A stretch of DNA of 64,000 nt from Bacillota bacterium (GCA_009711785.1 VENA01000026.1:1-64000), one strand, 5' to 3'. Counted from the first letter of the stretch, positions 37,718 through 47,677 are shown. Notes: generated by a model not told the origin, from the letters alone. A program made the numbers and translations.

Positions 37718-37945
37718 TTACTTATCTACTGCTTTAATTAACAATATAAATACTTTAAACCCTATTTTCTTACTCTTTGAGATTGCATTCATCAAAAGTA
37801 AACCAAATACTAAAAAAGTGAGTATTTTTTTCTTATGATTGAAATTATCCACATTAAGCTCTGATTTAATACTGACCTTCTCCACAGTTTCCACAACAAC
37901 TTCAGTTACTCCCTTTCTCAATACATTTGACTGTGGATGCTAGAG
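37718..37945 (-). pseudogene. VanZ-like protein, fragment
   Basis: Reads RKGVTEVVVETVEKVSIKSE and then FGLLLMNAI, matching residues 38-85 of the intact VanZ-like gene at 53209-53694 (SKGVTKVVVETVEKVTPKSG). The N-terminal helix and the C-terminal half are missing. It lies right downstream of galE, as the intact copy lies downstream of galU/galE in the polysaccharide cluster. The gap 37498-37717 shows nothing else. Confidence 0.7.
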
Positions 37946-38005
37946 AAAAATTAAGACTTATCTAATCTTTTAGTAAGTTATGTTTCTAAAGATTTTATTA
38001 AACTA

Positions 38006-38986
38006 TTAAAACCCGTTAGGATTATTCTTATGCCAATTCCAAGCATCTACAATAATCTTTTCTAATGAATCAAATTGTGGTTTCCATCCTAATACACTTT
38101 TTGCTTTTTCTGATGAGGCTATTAATACAGCTGGATCTCCCTTTCTTCTTTCTTTAACTTCTGCTAAAATAGGATGGTTTGTTACTTTTCTTGCGGTTTC
38201 AATTACTTCTTTAACAGAGTATCCATTACCATTACCAAGATTGAAGATATCACTATCGTTTTCTTTTCTTAGATATTCTAAAGCTTTATAATGAGCTAAA
38301 GCTAAATCCATAATATGTATATAATCCCTTACACATGTACCATCTTCAGTTTTATAGTCATCTCCAAATATATAAATCTTTCTTCTCTTTCTAAGTGGAA
38401 CTTGAAGTATTAGTGGAATTAAATGAGTCTCTGGATCATGTGCTTCTCCAATTAATCCACTTTCATGTGCTCCCGATGCATTGAAATATCTTAATGATAC
38501 ATATTTAGTCCCATAGGCTTTATCAAACCACTTCATCATTTTTTCCATAGCAAGCTTAGTTTCCCCATAGGTATTTGTAGGATTAGTTTCATCATCTTCT
38601 AGAATTGGTACCCTTTTAGGTTCACCATAGGTAGCTGCAGTTGAAGAAAATACAATTTTTTGAACATTATTATCCTTCATAACATCAAGAAGACAAAGCA
38701 TACCAAAAACATTATTGTGATAATATTCATAGGGGTCTTTCATACTCTCAGCTACTAAGGAATTTGCCGCAAAGTGAATTACAGCTTCTATTTTATGATT
38801 TTTAAAAACCTCTTTTAACTTATCTTTATCTCTGATATCAATATTATAAAAATTATCAACACTTATTGATTCTTTATGACCACTTTGAAGATTATCTACA
38901 ACAATAACTTCTTCATTTTGCTCTTTAAAATATTTAACTGTATGTGAGCCAATATATCCTGCTCCCCCGGTTATTAGTATTGACAT
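38006..38986 (-). CDS. galE: UDP-glucose 4-epimerase, first copy
   Basis: 326 residues from the ATG at 38984-38986, chosen because GGGGAG lies 7 bases upstream (an ATG two codons earlier is too close). Rossmann start SILITGGAGYIGSHTVKY, catalytic SSTAATYG and TYGETK (Tyr-x3-Lys), and the sugar-binding RYFNASGA. It interconverts UDP-glucose and UDP-galactose, closing the Leloir pathway. It is transcribed away from the alpha-galactoside operon, with which it shares the 180-base intergenic region. About 80% identical by eye to the galE at 54638-55624. Confidence 0.95.
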   Translation of the reverse strand: MSILITGGAGYIGSHTVKYFKEQNEEVIVVDNLQSGHKESISVDNFYNIDIRDKDKLKEVFKNHKIEAVIHFAANSLVAESMKDPYEYYHNNVFGMLCLLDVMKDNNVQKIVFSSTAATYGEPKRVPILEDDETNPTNTYGETKLAMEKMMKWFDKAYGTKYVSLRYFNASGAHESGLIGEAHDPETHLIPLILQVPLRKRRKIYIFGDDYKTEDGTCVRDYIHIMDLALAHYKALEYLRKENDSDIFNLGNGNGYSVKEVIETARKVTNHPILAEVKERRKGDPAVLIASSEKAKSVLGWKPQFDSLEKIIVDAWNWHKNNPNGF

Positions 38987-39081
38987 AATCATACTCCCCT
39001 TTTTAAATTTATTTCATTTAATTTTATCTTTAAATTTAATTACAATTATATCATAAAGAGTATATATCTAACATTAAATAA

Positions 39082-39110
39082 TTGCCCTAAAAAAAGTTTA
39101 GTGATATAAT
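39082..39110 (+). promoter_or_regulatory. Promoter of the alpha-galactoside operon
   Basis: TTGCCC (39082-39087) and a perfect TATAAT (39105-39110) are separated by exactly 17 bases, 55 bases upstream of the tetR start. Confidence 0.8.
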
Positions 39111-39138
39111 ATATATCATCATGATAGTAAGTCTATCA
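39102..39138. promoter_or_regulatory. Two tandem palindromic operators
   Basis: TGATATAATATATATCA (39102-39118) and TGATAGTAAGTCTATCA (39122-39138) share the form TGATA-N7-TATCA; each has 6-bp arms and a 5-base spacer, and their centres are exactly 20 bp apart. The first covers the -10 element. They are the likely binding sites of the TetR-family protein encoded next, which would then repress its own operon. Confidence 0.7.
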
Positions 39139-39164
39139 CTATAAAATTAAAAAGGAGTTTATTC

Positions 39165-39824
39165 ATGGATTTAAAGTCAAAACGAAAGCGTGAGCTAGAT
39201 ATACGAAAGAAAAAAAGAAGAAAAGAAATTATAAAAGTAGCCCTAGAAGTTTTTAAAGAAAAGGGAATAGACAATACAAAAATGACAGATGTAGCTAAAA
39301 AAGCAGAATTTGGTGTAGCAACACTTTACAGATATTTTAATACAAAAGCAGATTTAGTTATAGAAACTGCTACTTTACTATGGGATGAAGAAATAAATGT
39401 AATAAATAATATGCTTAATGAGAAAACGTTTACAGAATTAAAGGCTATTAAAAGGGTTAGAAAAATCTTAGAACTATTTCTAGACATATATTATAACCAT
39501 CAAGATACATTAAGCTTTTTAGAGCAATTTGACAATTACATAGTTAAAGAAAATATACCTGAAGATAAGTTAGAAAACTATGAAGAAAATGTGATTAATA
39601 TTAAGGAAAGTATAATTAAAGCTATAAACGAAGGAAAAATTGATGGCTCTATAAGAAAGGATATTGATGTGGATGTATTTTATGTAACTATCACTCATTC
39701 ATTAATGAGTCTATGTCAAAAGCTAGTTTTAAGGGGGAAAATCTTAACTAATGATAATGTAGTTAAAGAAAATGAGCAAATACAATTATTAATTGATATG
39801 GCTATAGATTATATAAGTAATTAG
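39165..39824 (+). CDS. TetR-family repressor of the alpha-galactoside operon
   Basis: 219 residues. The N-terminus is very basic, then a TetR helix-turn-helix at about residues 20-65 (ALEVFKEKGIDNTKMTDVAK, then GVATLYRYFNTKADLV). The C-terminal ligand domain is variable, as expected. AAAGGAG precedes the ATG. It is the first gene of the operon and only 26 bases from the transporter gene, so it is expected to sense an alpha-galactoside or a galactose derivative. Two palindromes over its promoter are its likely operators. Confidence 0.85.
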   Translation: MDLKSKRKRELDIRKKKRRKEIIKVALEVFKEKGIDNTKMTDVAKKAEFGVATLYRYFNTKADLVIETATLLWDEEINVINNMLNEKTFTELKAIKRVRKILELFLDIYYNHQDTLSFLEQFDNYIVKENIPEDKLENYEENVINIKESIIKAINEGKIDGSIRKDIDVDVFYVTITHSLMSLCQKLVLRGKILTNDNVVKENEQIQLLIDMAIDYISN

Positions 39825-39849
39825 CCATAAATTTAAGGGGGAGAGATTT

Positions 39850-41208
39850 ATGAAAGAAAAATTACCTTTATCTAAACAAATAACTTATTCTTTAGGACAA
39901 TTCGGATGGTCTTTATTATCAGGTATAATAAGTACATATTTAATATTTTATTATATACCTACCGGTAAGTCAGGGATTCAAGTATTTATTCCTCAGGTTG
40001 CCTTTTTTGGATTTTTAACAATCATAGGAATGATAACAATGCTCGGAAGATTTTTTGATGCAATAACAGACCCTTTAATTGCTAAATTAAGTGACAAATC
40101 CACATCTAAAAAGGGAAGAAGAATCTCCTTTATGCAAAAGGCAGCTATTCCCTTTGCTTTATTTACAGTTTTAGTATTCTTCACACCAGTAAAGGATAAA
40201 AGCATAATAAATGCAATCTTTCTTACAGTAACACTACTTTTACATTACTTTTTTCTAACCATGTATGTAACACCTTATTATGCACTCTTATCAGAACTTG
40301 GTCATACACCGGAAGAAAGACTTAACCTTTCAACATACATTTCAGTAACCTGTTTTTTAGGTTTTGCTGTAGCATCACAGGCTCCTTTACTTTGGAATGC
40401 TTTTATAGATTTAGGATATGCAAAAGAAACCGCAATACTCATAGCATTTACAATCCTTTCAGTAATCGGACTTATTTTTTTACTTATACCTGTCTTTACT
40501 ATTGATGAAAAGAAATATTGTGAGTCAGTACCATCTAAGTTAAACATGATAGAGTCAATTAAAAAAACCTTTAGTAACAAAGAATTTTCAAAATTCGTTG
40601 TTTCAGACTTTGTATATTGGATAGCTATAACAATATTTCAAAATGCACTTATTTTTTATGTAACTATATTACTTGATAAACCAGAAGAAATGCTTGGTTT
40701 ATTACTTGTACTCCTTGGAGTAGGCTCATTTATATTCTATGTTCCTGTAAATTTCTTAGCTAAAAAATATGGAAAGAAAAAACTATTAGTCTTTGCTTTT
40801 ATTTTATTTATAGTAGTATATGTTTATGGAATATTCCTAGGAAAACTTCCTATATCCACAACAGTTCAAGCATATCTATTTGTAATTTTAGGTTCAATAC
40901 CTATGGCTGTATTTGGAATCCTACCTAATGCTGTAATAGGAGATATAGCAGAATATGATGCTAATAAAACAGGTATGAAAAGGGAAGGTATGTTTTATGG
41001 CACCCGTACATTTGCATCAAAGCTAGGTCAAATGGTTTCAATGTTTATATTAAGTGCTTTACTTCTTTTAAAAAGAAATGGTACTAATGAAATAGGTATC
41101 AGATTAACTGCAGTAGTTGCAGCTTTATTTTGTATATTAGGACTTGTCTTTTTACTAATGTATAATGAAAACAAAATTAGCCATAAAAAGAGTGATACAA
41201 ATGCTTAA
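39850..41208 (+). CDS. Sugar:cation symporter, GPH family (MelB-like)
   Basis: 452 residues, 12 membrane segments. The N-terminus LPLSKQITYSLGQFGWSLLSGIISTYLIFYY and GRFFDAITDPLIAKLSD, with Asp in the FDAITDP motif, are typical of the glycoside-pentoside-hexuronide:cation symporters; the Asp residues bind the coupling cation in MelB. Position between a TetR gene and an alpha-galactosidase gene suggests melibiose, raffinose or a related alpha-galactoside as substrate. The ribosome binding site is GGGGGAGAG. Its last codons overlap the alpha-galactosidase start by 8 bases. Confidence 0.9.
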   Translation: MKEKLPLSKQITYSLGQFGWSLLSGIISTYLIFYYIPTGKSGIQVFIPQVAFFGFLTIIGMITMLGRFFDAITDPLIAKLSDKSTSKKGRRISFMQKAAIPFALFTVLVFFTPVKDKSIINAIFLTVTLLLHYFFLTMYVTPYYALLSELGHTPEERLNLSTYISVTCFLGFAVASQAPLLWNAFIDLGYAKETAILIAFTILSVIGLIFLLIPVFTIDEKKYCESVPSKLNMIESIKKTFSNKEFSKFVVSDFVYWIAITIFQNALIFYVTILLDKPEEMLGLLLVLLGVGSFIFYVPVNFLAKKYGKKKLLVFAFILFIVVYVYGIFLGKLPISTTVQAYLFVILGSIPMAVFGILPNAVIGDIAEYDANKTGMKREGMFYGTRTFASKLGQMVSMFILSALLLLKRNGTNEIGIRLTAVVAALFCILGLVFLLMYNENKISHKKSDTNA

Positions 41209-42937
41209 TAATTTAAAATTTCATCTCATCTATAAAACAAAGGAAAAAAATAATAAAATAACCTTTACTGAAAGCTTTTCAAATAACACACTTAAGGCTA
41301 AGATTATTTATGATGAAAAAAAAGAATATGAAAAATTATCTTTATCTATAGTACCTAATGAAGAAATAGAAATCATAGAACTTTTTGCTACCATGGATTA
41401 TACCTTTAAAAGTAATGAAAAAATCTTTGTAAATGGCTATCAATCCTGGACCGACAGTAAAGAGTTTTTTATAGATGAAAAAATAAAAGGGATATCAAAG
41501 CTTGCAAAGCCTATTATAAAGAAATATAAACTAAATAAATATGGTGATTATACCTTTAAAAAATATTCAAATAAATCTGGAGAGTTCCATGGATATACCT
41601 ACTCTTATATAAGAAATAATGATAACTTTAATCTAATAGGTTCATTAACTGAGAAAAGTGGATATACAATCATAGAAGAATATACAAAGAAAAATAAAAT
41701 CATTATAAGAAAAGATTGTAAAAATCTATATATATCTAAAGAATATATCCCTTATGAGCTTGTATGGATAAATGGCACTGAAAATCAAGTCTTTGATAAA
41801 TATTTTGATCTTATGAATATAAAAAAGCCAACAAATAATAAATTATCTGGCTGGACTAGCTGGTATAACTATTATGAAAACATCAATGAAGATATAATAC
41901 TTAAAAACTTAGAAAACTTTAAATCATTTAATAAAAACATTGATATTTTCCAAATAGATGATGGATATCAAACAGCAGTTGGTGATTGGCTTTTAGTAGA
42001 TAAAAATAAATTTCCTAAGGGAATGAAATATATAAGAGATAAAATTAAATCTAAGGGTTACAAAGCTGGAATCTGGCTTGCCCCTTTTGTTTGTGAAAAA
42101 GACTCTATTATTTTTAAAGAAAAAAAACACTGGCTTTTAAGGGATAAAAAAAATCAATTAGTTTGTGCTGGAAGCAATTGGAGTAATTTTTATGCTTTAG
42201 ATATATATAATCCTGAGGTTAGAGATTATCTAAAAAAAGTATTTGAAGTGATTTTAGAGACTTGGGGATTTGATATGGTTAAGCTTGATTTTTTATATGC
42301 TGCAGCACTTATCTCTAGAAAATATAAACCCCGCGGTCAGGTTATGACTGAAGGAATGGAATTTTTAAGAGATTGTGTTAAAGATAAGCTTATATTAGGT
42401 TGTGGTGTACCATTAGGCCCATCATTTGGCCTGGTAGATTATTGTAGAATAGGCTGTGATGTAGGATTAGATTGGGATGATAAGTTTTATATGAAGTTAC
42501 TTCATAGAGAACGAGTATCTACCCTTAATGCAATAAGAAATACCATAGAAAGAAGACATCTAAATAAAAGGGCTTTTATAAATGATCCTGATGTGTTTTT
42601 ACTTAGGGATGAAAATTTAAGTCTTACTGACATTCAAAAGGAAACACTCATGTTTGTTAATAAGCTATTTGGAGGCTTGATTTTTACCTCTGATAATATA
42701 AAGGAATATGATGATAAAAAACATAGGCTATTTGATAATATGATGAATCTAAGAAAAAGAAAAATTTTAAAAGTAGAATCTAATAAAAATAATCTTATAA
42801 AAGTTTTATATATAGAAGATAAAAAAAGATACACAGCTCTTATTAACTTAAGTAATTCAAGTGTTACTTACTCTAAAGATAATTTAAATATAAACATAAA
42901 ACCATTTGAAACGAAAATACTTGGGGAGTTGGTTTAA
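41201..42937 (+). CDS. Alpha-galactosidase, GH36-like
   Basis: 578 residues from the ATG at 41201-41203 that overlaps the symporter stop (ATGCTTAA). No signal peptide, so cytoplasmic. A beta-rich N-terminal domain is followed by the (beta/alpha)8 barrel: SGWTSWYNYYENI, then DIFQIDDGYQTAVGDW, KAGIWLAPFVCEK, and the nucleophile Asp in MVKLDFLYAA; the acid/base Asp is in CRIGCDVGLDWDD. A short C-terminal beta-domain ends the protein. It hydrolyses imported melibiose-type sugars to galactose. It is shorter than the 700-residue GH36 of Lactobacillus type. Its stop overlaps the next start by one base (TAATG). Confidence 0.9.
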   Translation: MLNNLKFHLIYKTKEKNNKITFTESFSNNTLKAKIIYDEKKEYEKLSLSIVPNEEIEIIELFATMDYTFKSNEKIFVNGYQSWTDSKEFFIDEKIKGISKLAKPIIKKYKLNKYGDYTFKKYSNKSGEFHGYTYSYIRNNDNFNLIGSLTEKSGYTIIEEYTKKNKIIIRKDCKNLYISKEYIPYELVWINGTENQVFDKYFDLMNIKKPTNNKLSGWTSWYNYYENINEDIILKNLENFKSFNKNIDIFQIDDGYQTAVGDWLLVDKNKFPKGMKYIRDKIKSKGYKAGIWLAPFVCEKDSIIFKEKKHWLLRDKKNQLVCAGSNWSNFYALDIYNPEVRDYLKKVFEVILETWGFDMVKLDFLYAAALISRKYKPRGQVMTEGMEFLRDCVKDKLILGCGVPLGPSFGLVDYCRIGCDVGLDWDDKFYMKLLHRERVSTLNAIRNTIERRHLNKRAFINDPDVFLLRDENLSLTDIQKETLMFVNKLFGGLIFTSDNIKEYDDKKHRLFDNMMNLRKRKILKVESNKNNLIKVLYIEDKKRYTALINLSNSSVTYSKDNLNINIKPFETKILGELV

Positions 42938-44391
42938 TGGATAAATCAAAAATGATTTTTGGAAATGAAATATCAGATAGAGCATATAAAAAGGCTATAA
43001 AATCTAAAAAGAAATTTATAAAAAAATTTGGAGATGATTCTAATAAAACATATAATTTAACTTTAGAAGATAATCCTACTTTAAAGCCCTTTATAGGTGT
43101 AAAAAATATTGTAACTCAAGATGAAAATGAAAAATTAGACTTAGATAAAGGAATAATAATAGGAAATATTAGAATGGGCTTTGGTCATTATAGAATATCA
43201 ATGGCGATAGCCTCAGCTGCTTATTCAATGGGATATACACCTTTATGGTTTGATTTAAATTCTTTTAAAGAAACTACTGGTGGTAAAGTAATTGATCATC
43301 TAAACTCACTATACTCTTTAGGGTCTAGATTATCCCAAAGATTTTCTCTTTTTAATAAACTCTATTGGGAACCACTTAACTCTGAAGGATTTAAAAAATT
43401 ATCATATAATGCAAATGATCAAAAGGTTTCAGAGCTTATGACACCTATATATACAAAACTACCAAAGGAAATGCCCTTTATAGCAACCCATGCTTGGCCA
43501 GCCCAGGCTGCAGTACATGCCGGATTTAAAAGGGTTGTAAATGTAATTCCTGATAACTGGCCTATGGCTCTTCACCTTGCTGAAGGTTCAATACATACCG
43601 TGCAAACACCATCTTCATATCTTGGATATAAAACCCTTAAAGGAATGGATAAAGAAAAGATACTAAATCCAATACCAGATGATAAGCTTTATAATGTAGG
43701 ACACTATATTGACCATGAACTAGTAAAAAATATTGAAAAAGACTCAAATAAAAGACTTGAAAGAATTAAAAATGAAAAAATAAAAAGAATTTTACTCACT
43801 GTAGGTGGTGCAGGAGCACAAAGAAAAATTTTCACTGAAATAATTAAAAACCTATTACCAAGGATTAAAAAAGATAAAGCTACACTTTTTATAAATGTAG
43901 GTGATCATAAAAATGTTTGGGAAGGATTAATAGAAGATATTCCTGAGTTAAATGAACTTAGCAATAAATACTTTAATGACTGGGATGAAACTATTAACTT
44001 TTCAAAAAAAGCTTTAGATAGCGATGTAAGTGGCATTCATGTGTTCTATCATAAGGACATTTTCCAAGCAGTATATGCTACAAATCTTCTTATGAGATCT
44101 TCAGATTTAGTTATTACAAAACCTAGTGAACTTTCATTTTATCCTGTTCCAAAGCTTTTGATAAAAAGAATAGGGGGACATGAAAAATGGGGAGCAATAA
44201 GATCTTCTGAAATAGGAGATGGTACTATAGAATGTGAGAGTGTAGATAAAACTATACAAATGCTTAATTTAATGCTAGATTCAAAAGACATTTTAACAAG
44301 CTTTAATGAAAATATAATAAATGCTAATAAAATAGGAATCTATAATGGTGCATATAAGGTAGTAGAGCTTTCTTTAAATAAAGACATATAA
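42937..44391 (+). CDS. Putative GT-B-fold glycosyltransferase-like protein (DUF6938-like)
   Basis: 484 residues, no signal peptide or membrane segment. Residues 68-100 read GIIIGNIRMGFGHYRISMAI, a Gly-rich, His-containing loop as in the MGDG-synthase/MurG type of GT-B enzymes; LLTVGGAGAQRKIF near 285 and TKPSELSFYPVPKLLIKRIG near 390 would fit the C-terminal nucleotide-sugar site. It matches no step of the Leloir pathway, yet it is translationally coupled to the alpha-galactosidase (one-base overlap) and lies 16 bases before galK. It might be a galactoside phosphorylase or a galactosyltransferase; the substrate is unknown. Confidence 0.55.
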   Translation: MDKSKMIFGNEISDRAYKKAIKSKKKFIKKFGDDSNKTYNLTLEDNPTLKPFIGVKNIVTQDENEKLDLDKGIIIGNIRMGFGHYRISMAIASAAYSMGYTPLWFDLNSFKETTGGKVIDHLNSLYSLGSRLSQRFSLFNKLYWEPLNSEGFKKLSYNANDQKVSELMTPIYTKLPKEMPFIATHAWPAQAAVHAGFKRVVNVIPDNWPMALHLAEGSIHTVQTPSSYLGYKTLKGMDKEKILNPIPDDKLYNVGHYIDHELVKNIEKDSNKRLERIKNEKIKRILLTVGGAGAQRKIFTEIIKNLLPRIKKDKATLFINVGDHKNVWEGLIEDIPELNELSNKYFNDWDETINFSKKALDSDVSGIHVFYHKDIFQAVYATNLLMRSSDLVITKPSELSFYPVPKLLIKRIGGHEKWGAIRSSEIGDGTIECESVDKTIQMLNLMLDSKDILTSFNENIINANKIGIYNGAYKVVELSLNKDI

Positions 44392-44407
44392 AAATTGGAG
44401 TGATTAT

Positions 44408-45574
44408 TTGAATAAAACAACACTTATTAATGATTTTAAAAATATTTTTAAGAGTGATTTAAATCCAAAGGTATACTTTTCTCCGGGAAGAGTTAATCTT
44501 ATCGGAGAACATATAGACTATAATGGTGGATATGTTTTTCCCTGTGCTATTAACCTTGGAACATATGCACTTTCAAAGAAAACTAAAGATTCTACATTTA
44601 AACTTTATTCTAAAAACTTTGAAAACACAGGGATAATTAAAGTTAATTTAGAAAATATATCATACAATCCTAAATATGATTGGGCTAATTACCCTCTTGG
44701 GATTATAAAAACTTTAATTGATGAAGGTTATAATATTAATTCAGGCTTAGATATTTATTTCTATGGAGATATTCCAAATGGTGCAGGTTTATCATCTAGT
44801 GCATCTATAGAGCTTGCTACAATTATAACTTTAAAGGATATGTTTAATCTAGATATCAGTATGCTAGATATGATAAAGCTAAGTCAAAAGTCAGAAAATA
44901 CATTTAATAATGTAAAATGTGGTATCATGGATCAATTTGCCTGCGGCATGGCTAAAAAAAATTATGGAACACTTTTAAATACCAATACATTAAGTTATAA
45001 ATACGTCCCCCTTTATCTTAAAGATACTAGTATTATAATTACTAATTCAAACATTAAAAGAGGACTAACAGATTCTAAATACAACGAAAGAATTAAGGAA
45101 TGTAAAAGAGCTTTAAAAGCATTTAAAAAAGTTTTAGATATAAATACTTTATGTGATTTAACAGAACAACAGTTTAAAGAAAATAAACATTTAATAAATA
45201 ATCCTTTAGATTTAAAAAGAGCAAGACATGCTATATATGAAAACCAAAGAACTATTAATTCAGTTAAGGCTTTAAATAATGGTAATTTAAAGCTCTTTGG
45301 AAAACTTATGACTAAGTCACATATCTCTTTAAAAGATGATTATGAAGTCTCTATAAAAGAGCTTGATTTATTAGTTGATTTAGCACTTAAAAATAAGGCT
45401 ATAGGCTCTAGAATGACTGGAGCAGGATTTGGTGGATGTACTATAAGCTTAGTATCTAAAGATAATATTAAAAACTTTATAAAAAATGTAGGTAATGAAT
45501 ACACAAAAGAAACAGGATATAAAGCTGATTTTTATATTGTAACAACCGATGATGGTGCAAGGATACTACAATAG
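44408..45574 (+). CDS. galK: Galactokinase
   Basis: 388 residues starting with TTG at 44408 (GGAGTGATTA upstream). GHMP-kinase motifs are complete: the galactokinase signature GRVNLIGEHIDYNGGYVFP near residue 28, the ATP-binding PNGAGLSSSASIELA near 120 and the C-terminal MTGAGFGGCTISLV. It phosphorylates galactose to galactose-1-phosphate in the cytoplasm. Located 17 bases downstream of the GT-B-like gene and 17 bases before galT in the alpha-galactoside operon. Confidence 0.95.
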   Translation: MNKTTLINDFKNIFKSDLNPKVYFSPGRVNLIGEHIDYNGGYVFPCAINLGTYALSKKTKDSTFKLYSKNFENTGIIKVNLENISYNPKYDWANYPLGIIKTLIDEGYNINSGLDIYFYGDIPNGAGLSSSASIELATIITLKDMFNLDISMLDMIKLSQKSENTFNNVKCGIMDQFACGMAKKNYGTLLNTNTLSYKYVPLYLKDTSIIITNSNIKRGLTDSKYNERIKECKRALKAFKKVLDINTLCDLTEQQFKENKHLINNPLDLKRARHAIYENQRTINSVKALNNGNLKLFGKLMTKSHISLKDDYEVSIKELDLLVDLALKNKAIGSRMTGAGFGGCTISLVSKDNIKNFIKNVGNEYTKETGYKADFYIVTTDDGARILQ

Positions 45575-45591
45575 ATTTTAGGGGTGATTAG

Positions 45592-47097
45592 ATGAATATA
45601 TATAAAGAAATTAAACGGCTTATTAACTATGGTATAGATAAAAAACTTATTACTAAGGAAGATAAAATATTTGTAAGAAATAAAATATTAGATATATTAA
45701 ACTTAGATGAATTTATAGATATAGACATTAAAGATGAATGCCTTACATATCCTGAAGATGCTTTAGATAATATACTAGATTTTGCATATGAAAATGGAGT
45801 ACTTAAAGAAAACTCTACTATCTATAGAGACCTATTAGATACAAAGATTATGGCTTCTTTTCTTTCTAAACCTAGTATAGTAATAAAAGAGTTTTATGAA
45901 AACTATAATATATCACCTAAACATGCAACTGATAAGTATTATAATATGTCCATAGCAAGTAACTATATTAGAAAGAAAAGAATAGATAAAAATAAAAATT
46001 GGAAGGCTAATTCTAGCTTTGGAAAGCTAGATATTACTATAAATCTTTCTAAGCCTGAAAAGGACCCAAAGATAATAGCTAAAGGAAAGAATTTAAAACC
46101 TTCTTCATATCCAAAATGTGTCCTATGTAGAGAAAATGAAGGCTATAAGGGAAGAATAAATCATCCAGCTAGACAAACTTTAAGATTAATACCAATAAAC
46201 TTATGTGGTGAAGAGTGGTTTATGCAATACTCTCCATATGTATATTATAATGAGCATTCAATAATATTTAAAGGTACTCATGAACCTATGAATATTAATA
46301 TATCTACATTTAAAAAATTATTAGATTTTGTAAGTAAGTTTCCCCATTACTTTGTAGGTTCAAATGCAGATTTACCCATCGTAGGAGGATCTATATTATC
46401 CCATGACCATTTTCAAGCTGGAAGATATGAATTTCCTATGGAAAAAGCTCCTATTGAAAGAAATATTACTATAAAGGGATTTGAAGATATTGATATTGGT
46501 ATAGTTAAATGGCCTATGTCAGTAATACGATTAAGAAGTGAAAACCGAAAGAAACTTTCTAAACTTTCTTATCATATATTAAAGACTTGGAAATCATATA
46601 ATAATGAAAAAGTAAATATTATATCCCACACAAACAAAACACCCCATAATACTATTACTCCAATAGCCCGTTTTAAGAATAATAAATATGAAATGGATTT
46701 AGTACTTAGAAACAATAGAACTAATAAATTACATCCGCTAGGAATATTTCATCCCCATAGTAATTTACACCATATAAAGAAAGAAAATATCGGACTTATT
46801 GAAGTTATGGGAATGGCTATTTTACCACCAAGGCTAAAAAATGAACTAGCAATTATGAAAGAATGTCTTTTAGGAGAAAAAGACATTAATAATTACAAAA
46901 GTATGTTACCTCATTTAGATTGGTTTAACTATCTTAAAAATAAATATACTGGTTTAAATGTAGATTACAATGAAATCTTAAGAGAAGAAATAGGAATAAT
47001 CTATGAAAATATACTCCTAGATTGTGGAGTTTTCAAACAGGATACAGCAGGGTTTAAGGCTTTTGAAGGCTTTATTAATAAGTGCTCTAACTATTAA
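45592..47097 (+). CDS. galT: Galactose-1-phosphate uridylyltransferase, class II
   Basis: 501 residues, the length of the Firmicute-type (class II) GalT, longer than the 350-residue E. coli enzyme. The active-site region reads GGSILSHDHFQAGRYEFPM, with the His-x-His of HIT-like transferases. It swaps UMP between UDP-glucose and galactose-1-phosphate; together with galK and galE it completes the Leloir pathway. GGGGTGAT precedes the ATG. It is the last gene of the operon; a terminator follows 60 bases later. Confidence 0.9.
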   Translation: MNIYKEIKRLINYGIDKKLITKEDKIFVRNKILDILNLDEFIDIDIKDECLTYPEDALDNILDFAYENGVLKENSTIYRDLLDTKIMASFLSKPSIVIKEFYENYNISPKHATDKYYNMSIASNYIRKKRIDKNKNWKANSSFGKLDITINLSKPEKDPKIIAKGKNLKPSSYPKCVLCRENEGYKGRINHPARQTLRLIPINLCGEEWFMQYSPYVYYNEHSIIFKGTHEPMNINISTFKKLLDFVSKFPHYFVGSNADLPIVGGSILSHDHFQAGRYEFPMEKAPIERNITIKGFEDIDIGIVKWPMSVIRLRSENRKKLSKLSYHILKTWKSYNNEKVNIISHTNKTPHNTITPIARFKNNKYEMDLVLRNNRTNKLHPLGIFHPHSNLHHIKKENIGLIEVMGMAILPPRLKNELAIMKECLLGEKDINNYKSMLPHLDWFNYLKNKYTGLNVDYNEILREEIGIIYENILLDCGVFKQDTAGFKAFEGFINKCSNY

Positions 47098-47154
47098 AAA
47101 TAAATTACCTATCTCTATCATTTTTCTTAATATTTCCTTTGGCATTGTTCTCAT

Positions 47155-47215
47155 GAAAAAAACTCCTTTCTGGTTTATAATTATTAGTAATTATTTCCAC
47201 AAAGGAGCTTTTTTC
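47155..47215 (+). terminator. Terminator of the alpha-galactoside operon
   Basis: ACTCCTTT at the left and AAAGGAGCTTTTTT at the right form the base of a long hairpin with an inner stem (ATAATTA / TAATTAT), ending in T6. Confidence 0.8.
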
Positions 47216-47389
47216 TACCTAAAAGCACAAATTAGATTACACTACCATATTTATTTCTATAGAATAAATAATCTTTAACAATTCCCACTACAAGATATAA
47301 TCTATAAACTACACTTACCTTTTAATATAAAAACCATTTAGAAATAATTAACCAGTTCTTCCCTTTTTCTTTTTACATAAAATAATAAA

Positions 47390-47677
47390 CTAATATATAC
47401 TAATGAAAAAAATTGACCCTGTCCAAATAGATATACCAGCAATATTCCATAATTTCAATAGCCCAATATGTAAAACGTAAAAGAATAAATATAAAATGCT
47501 TCCTAATACTGGCCACTCACCTCTATTATAGAATAAACCTACAATCAAATACGTACAACGATACAATATGGGCTCAACTAAAAAGTTTATTAATACTCCC
47601 CATTGCAAATCAGCAAAAGGATTTGGTAAATATACTTGTCTTATAATAGCGCTAATTCCTGCAATTATTCTATACAC
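47390..47677 (-). CDS. Small membrane protein, loosely YggT-like
   Basis: 95 residues from a GTG at 47675-47677 with GGGGG 6 bases upstream. Three hydrophobic stretches; LVEPILYRCTYLIVG resembles the P-(I/L)-R motif of the YggT family, which links to cell-shape and osmotic functions, but the match is weak. It starts about 50 bases after the GIY-YIG gene ends and may share its transcript. The 175-base gap to the operon terminator shows nothing. Confidence 0.4.
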   Translation of the reverse strand: MYRIIAGISAIIRQVYLPNPFADLQWGVLINFLVEPILYRCTYLIVGLFYNRGEWPVLGSILYLFFYVLHIGLLKLWNIAGISIWTGSIFFISIY

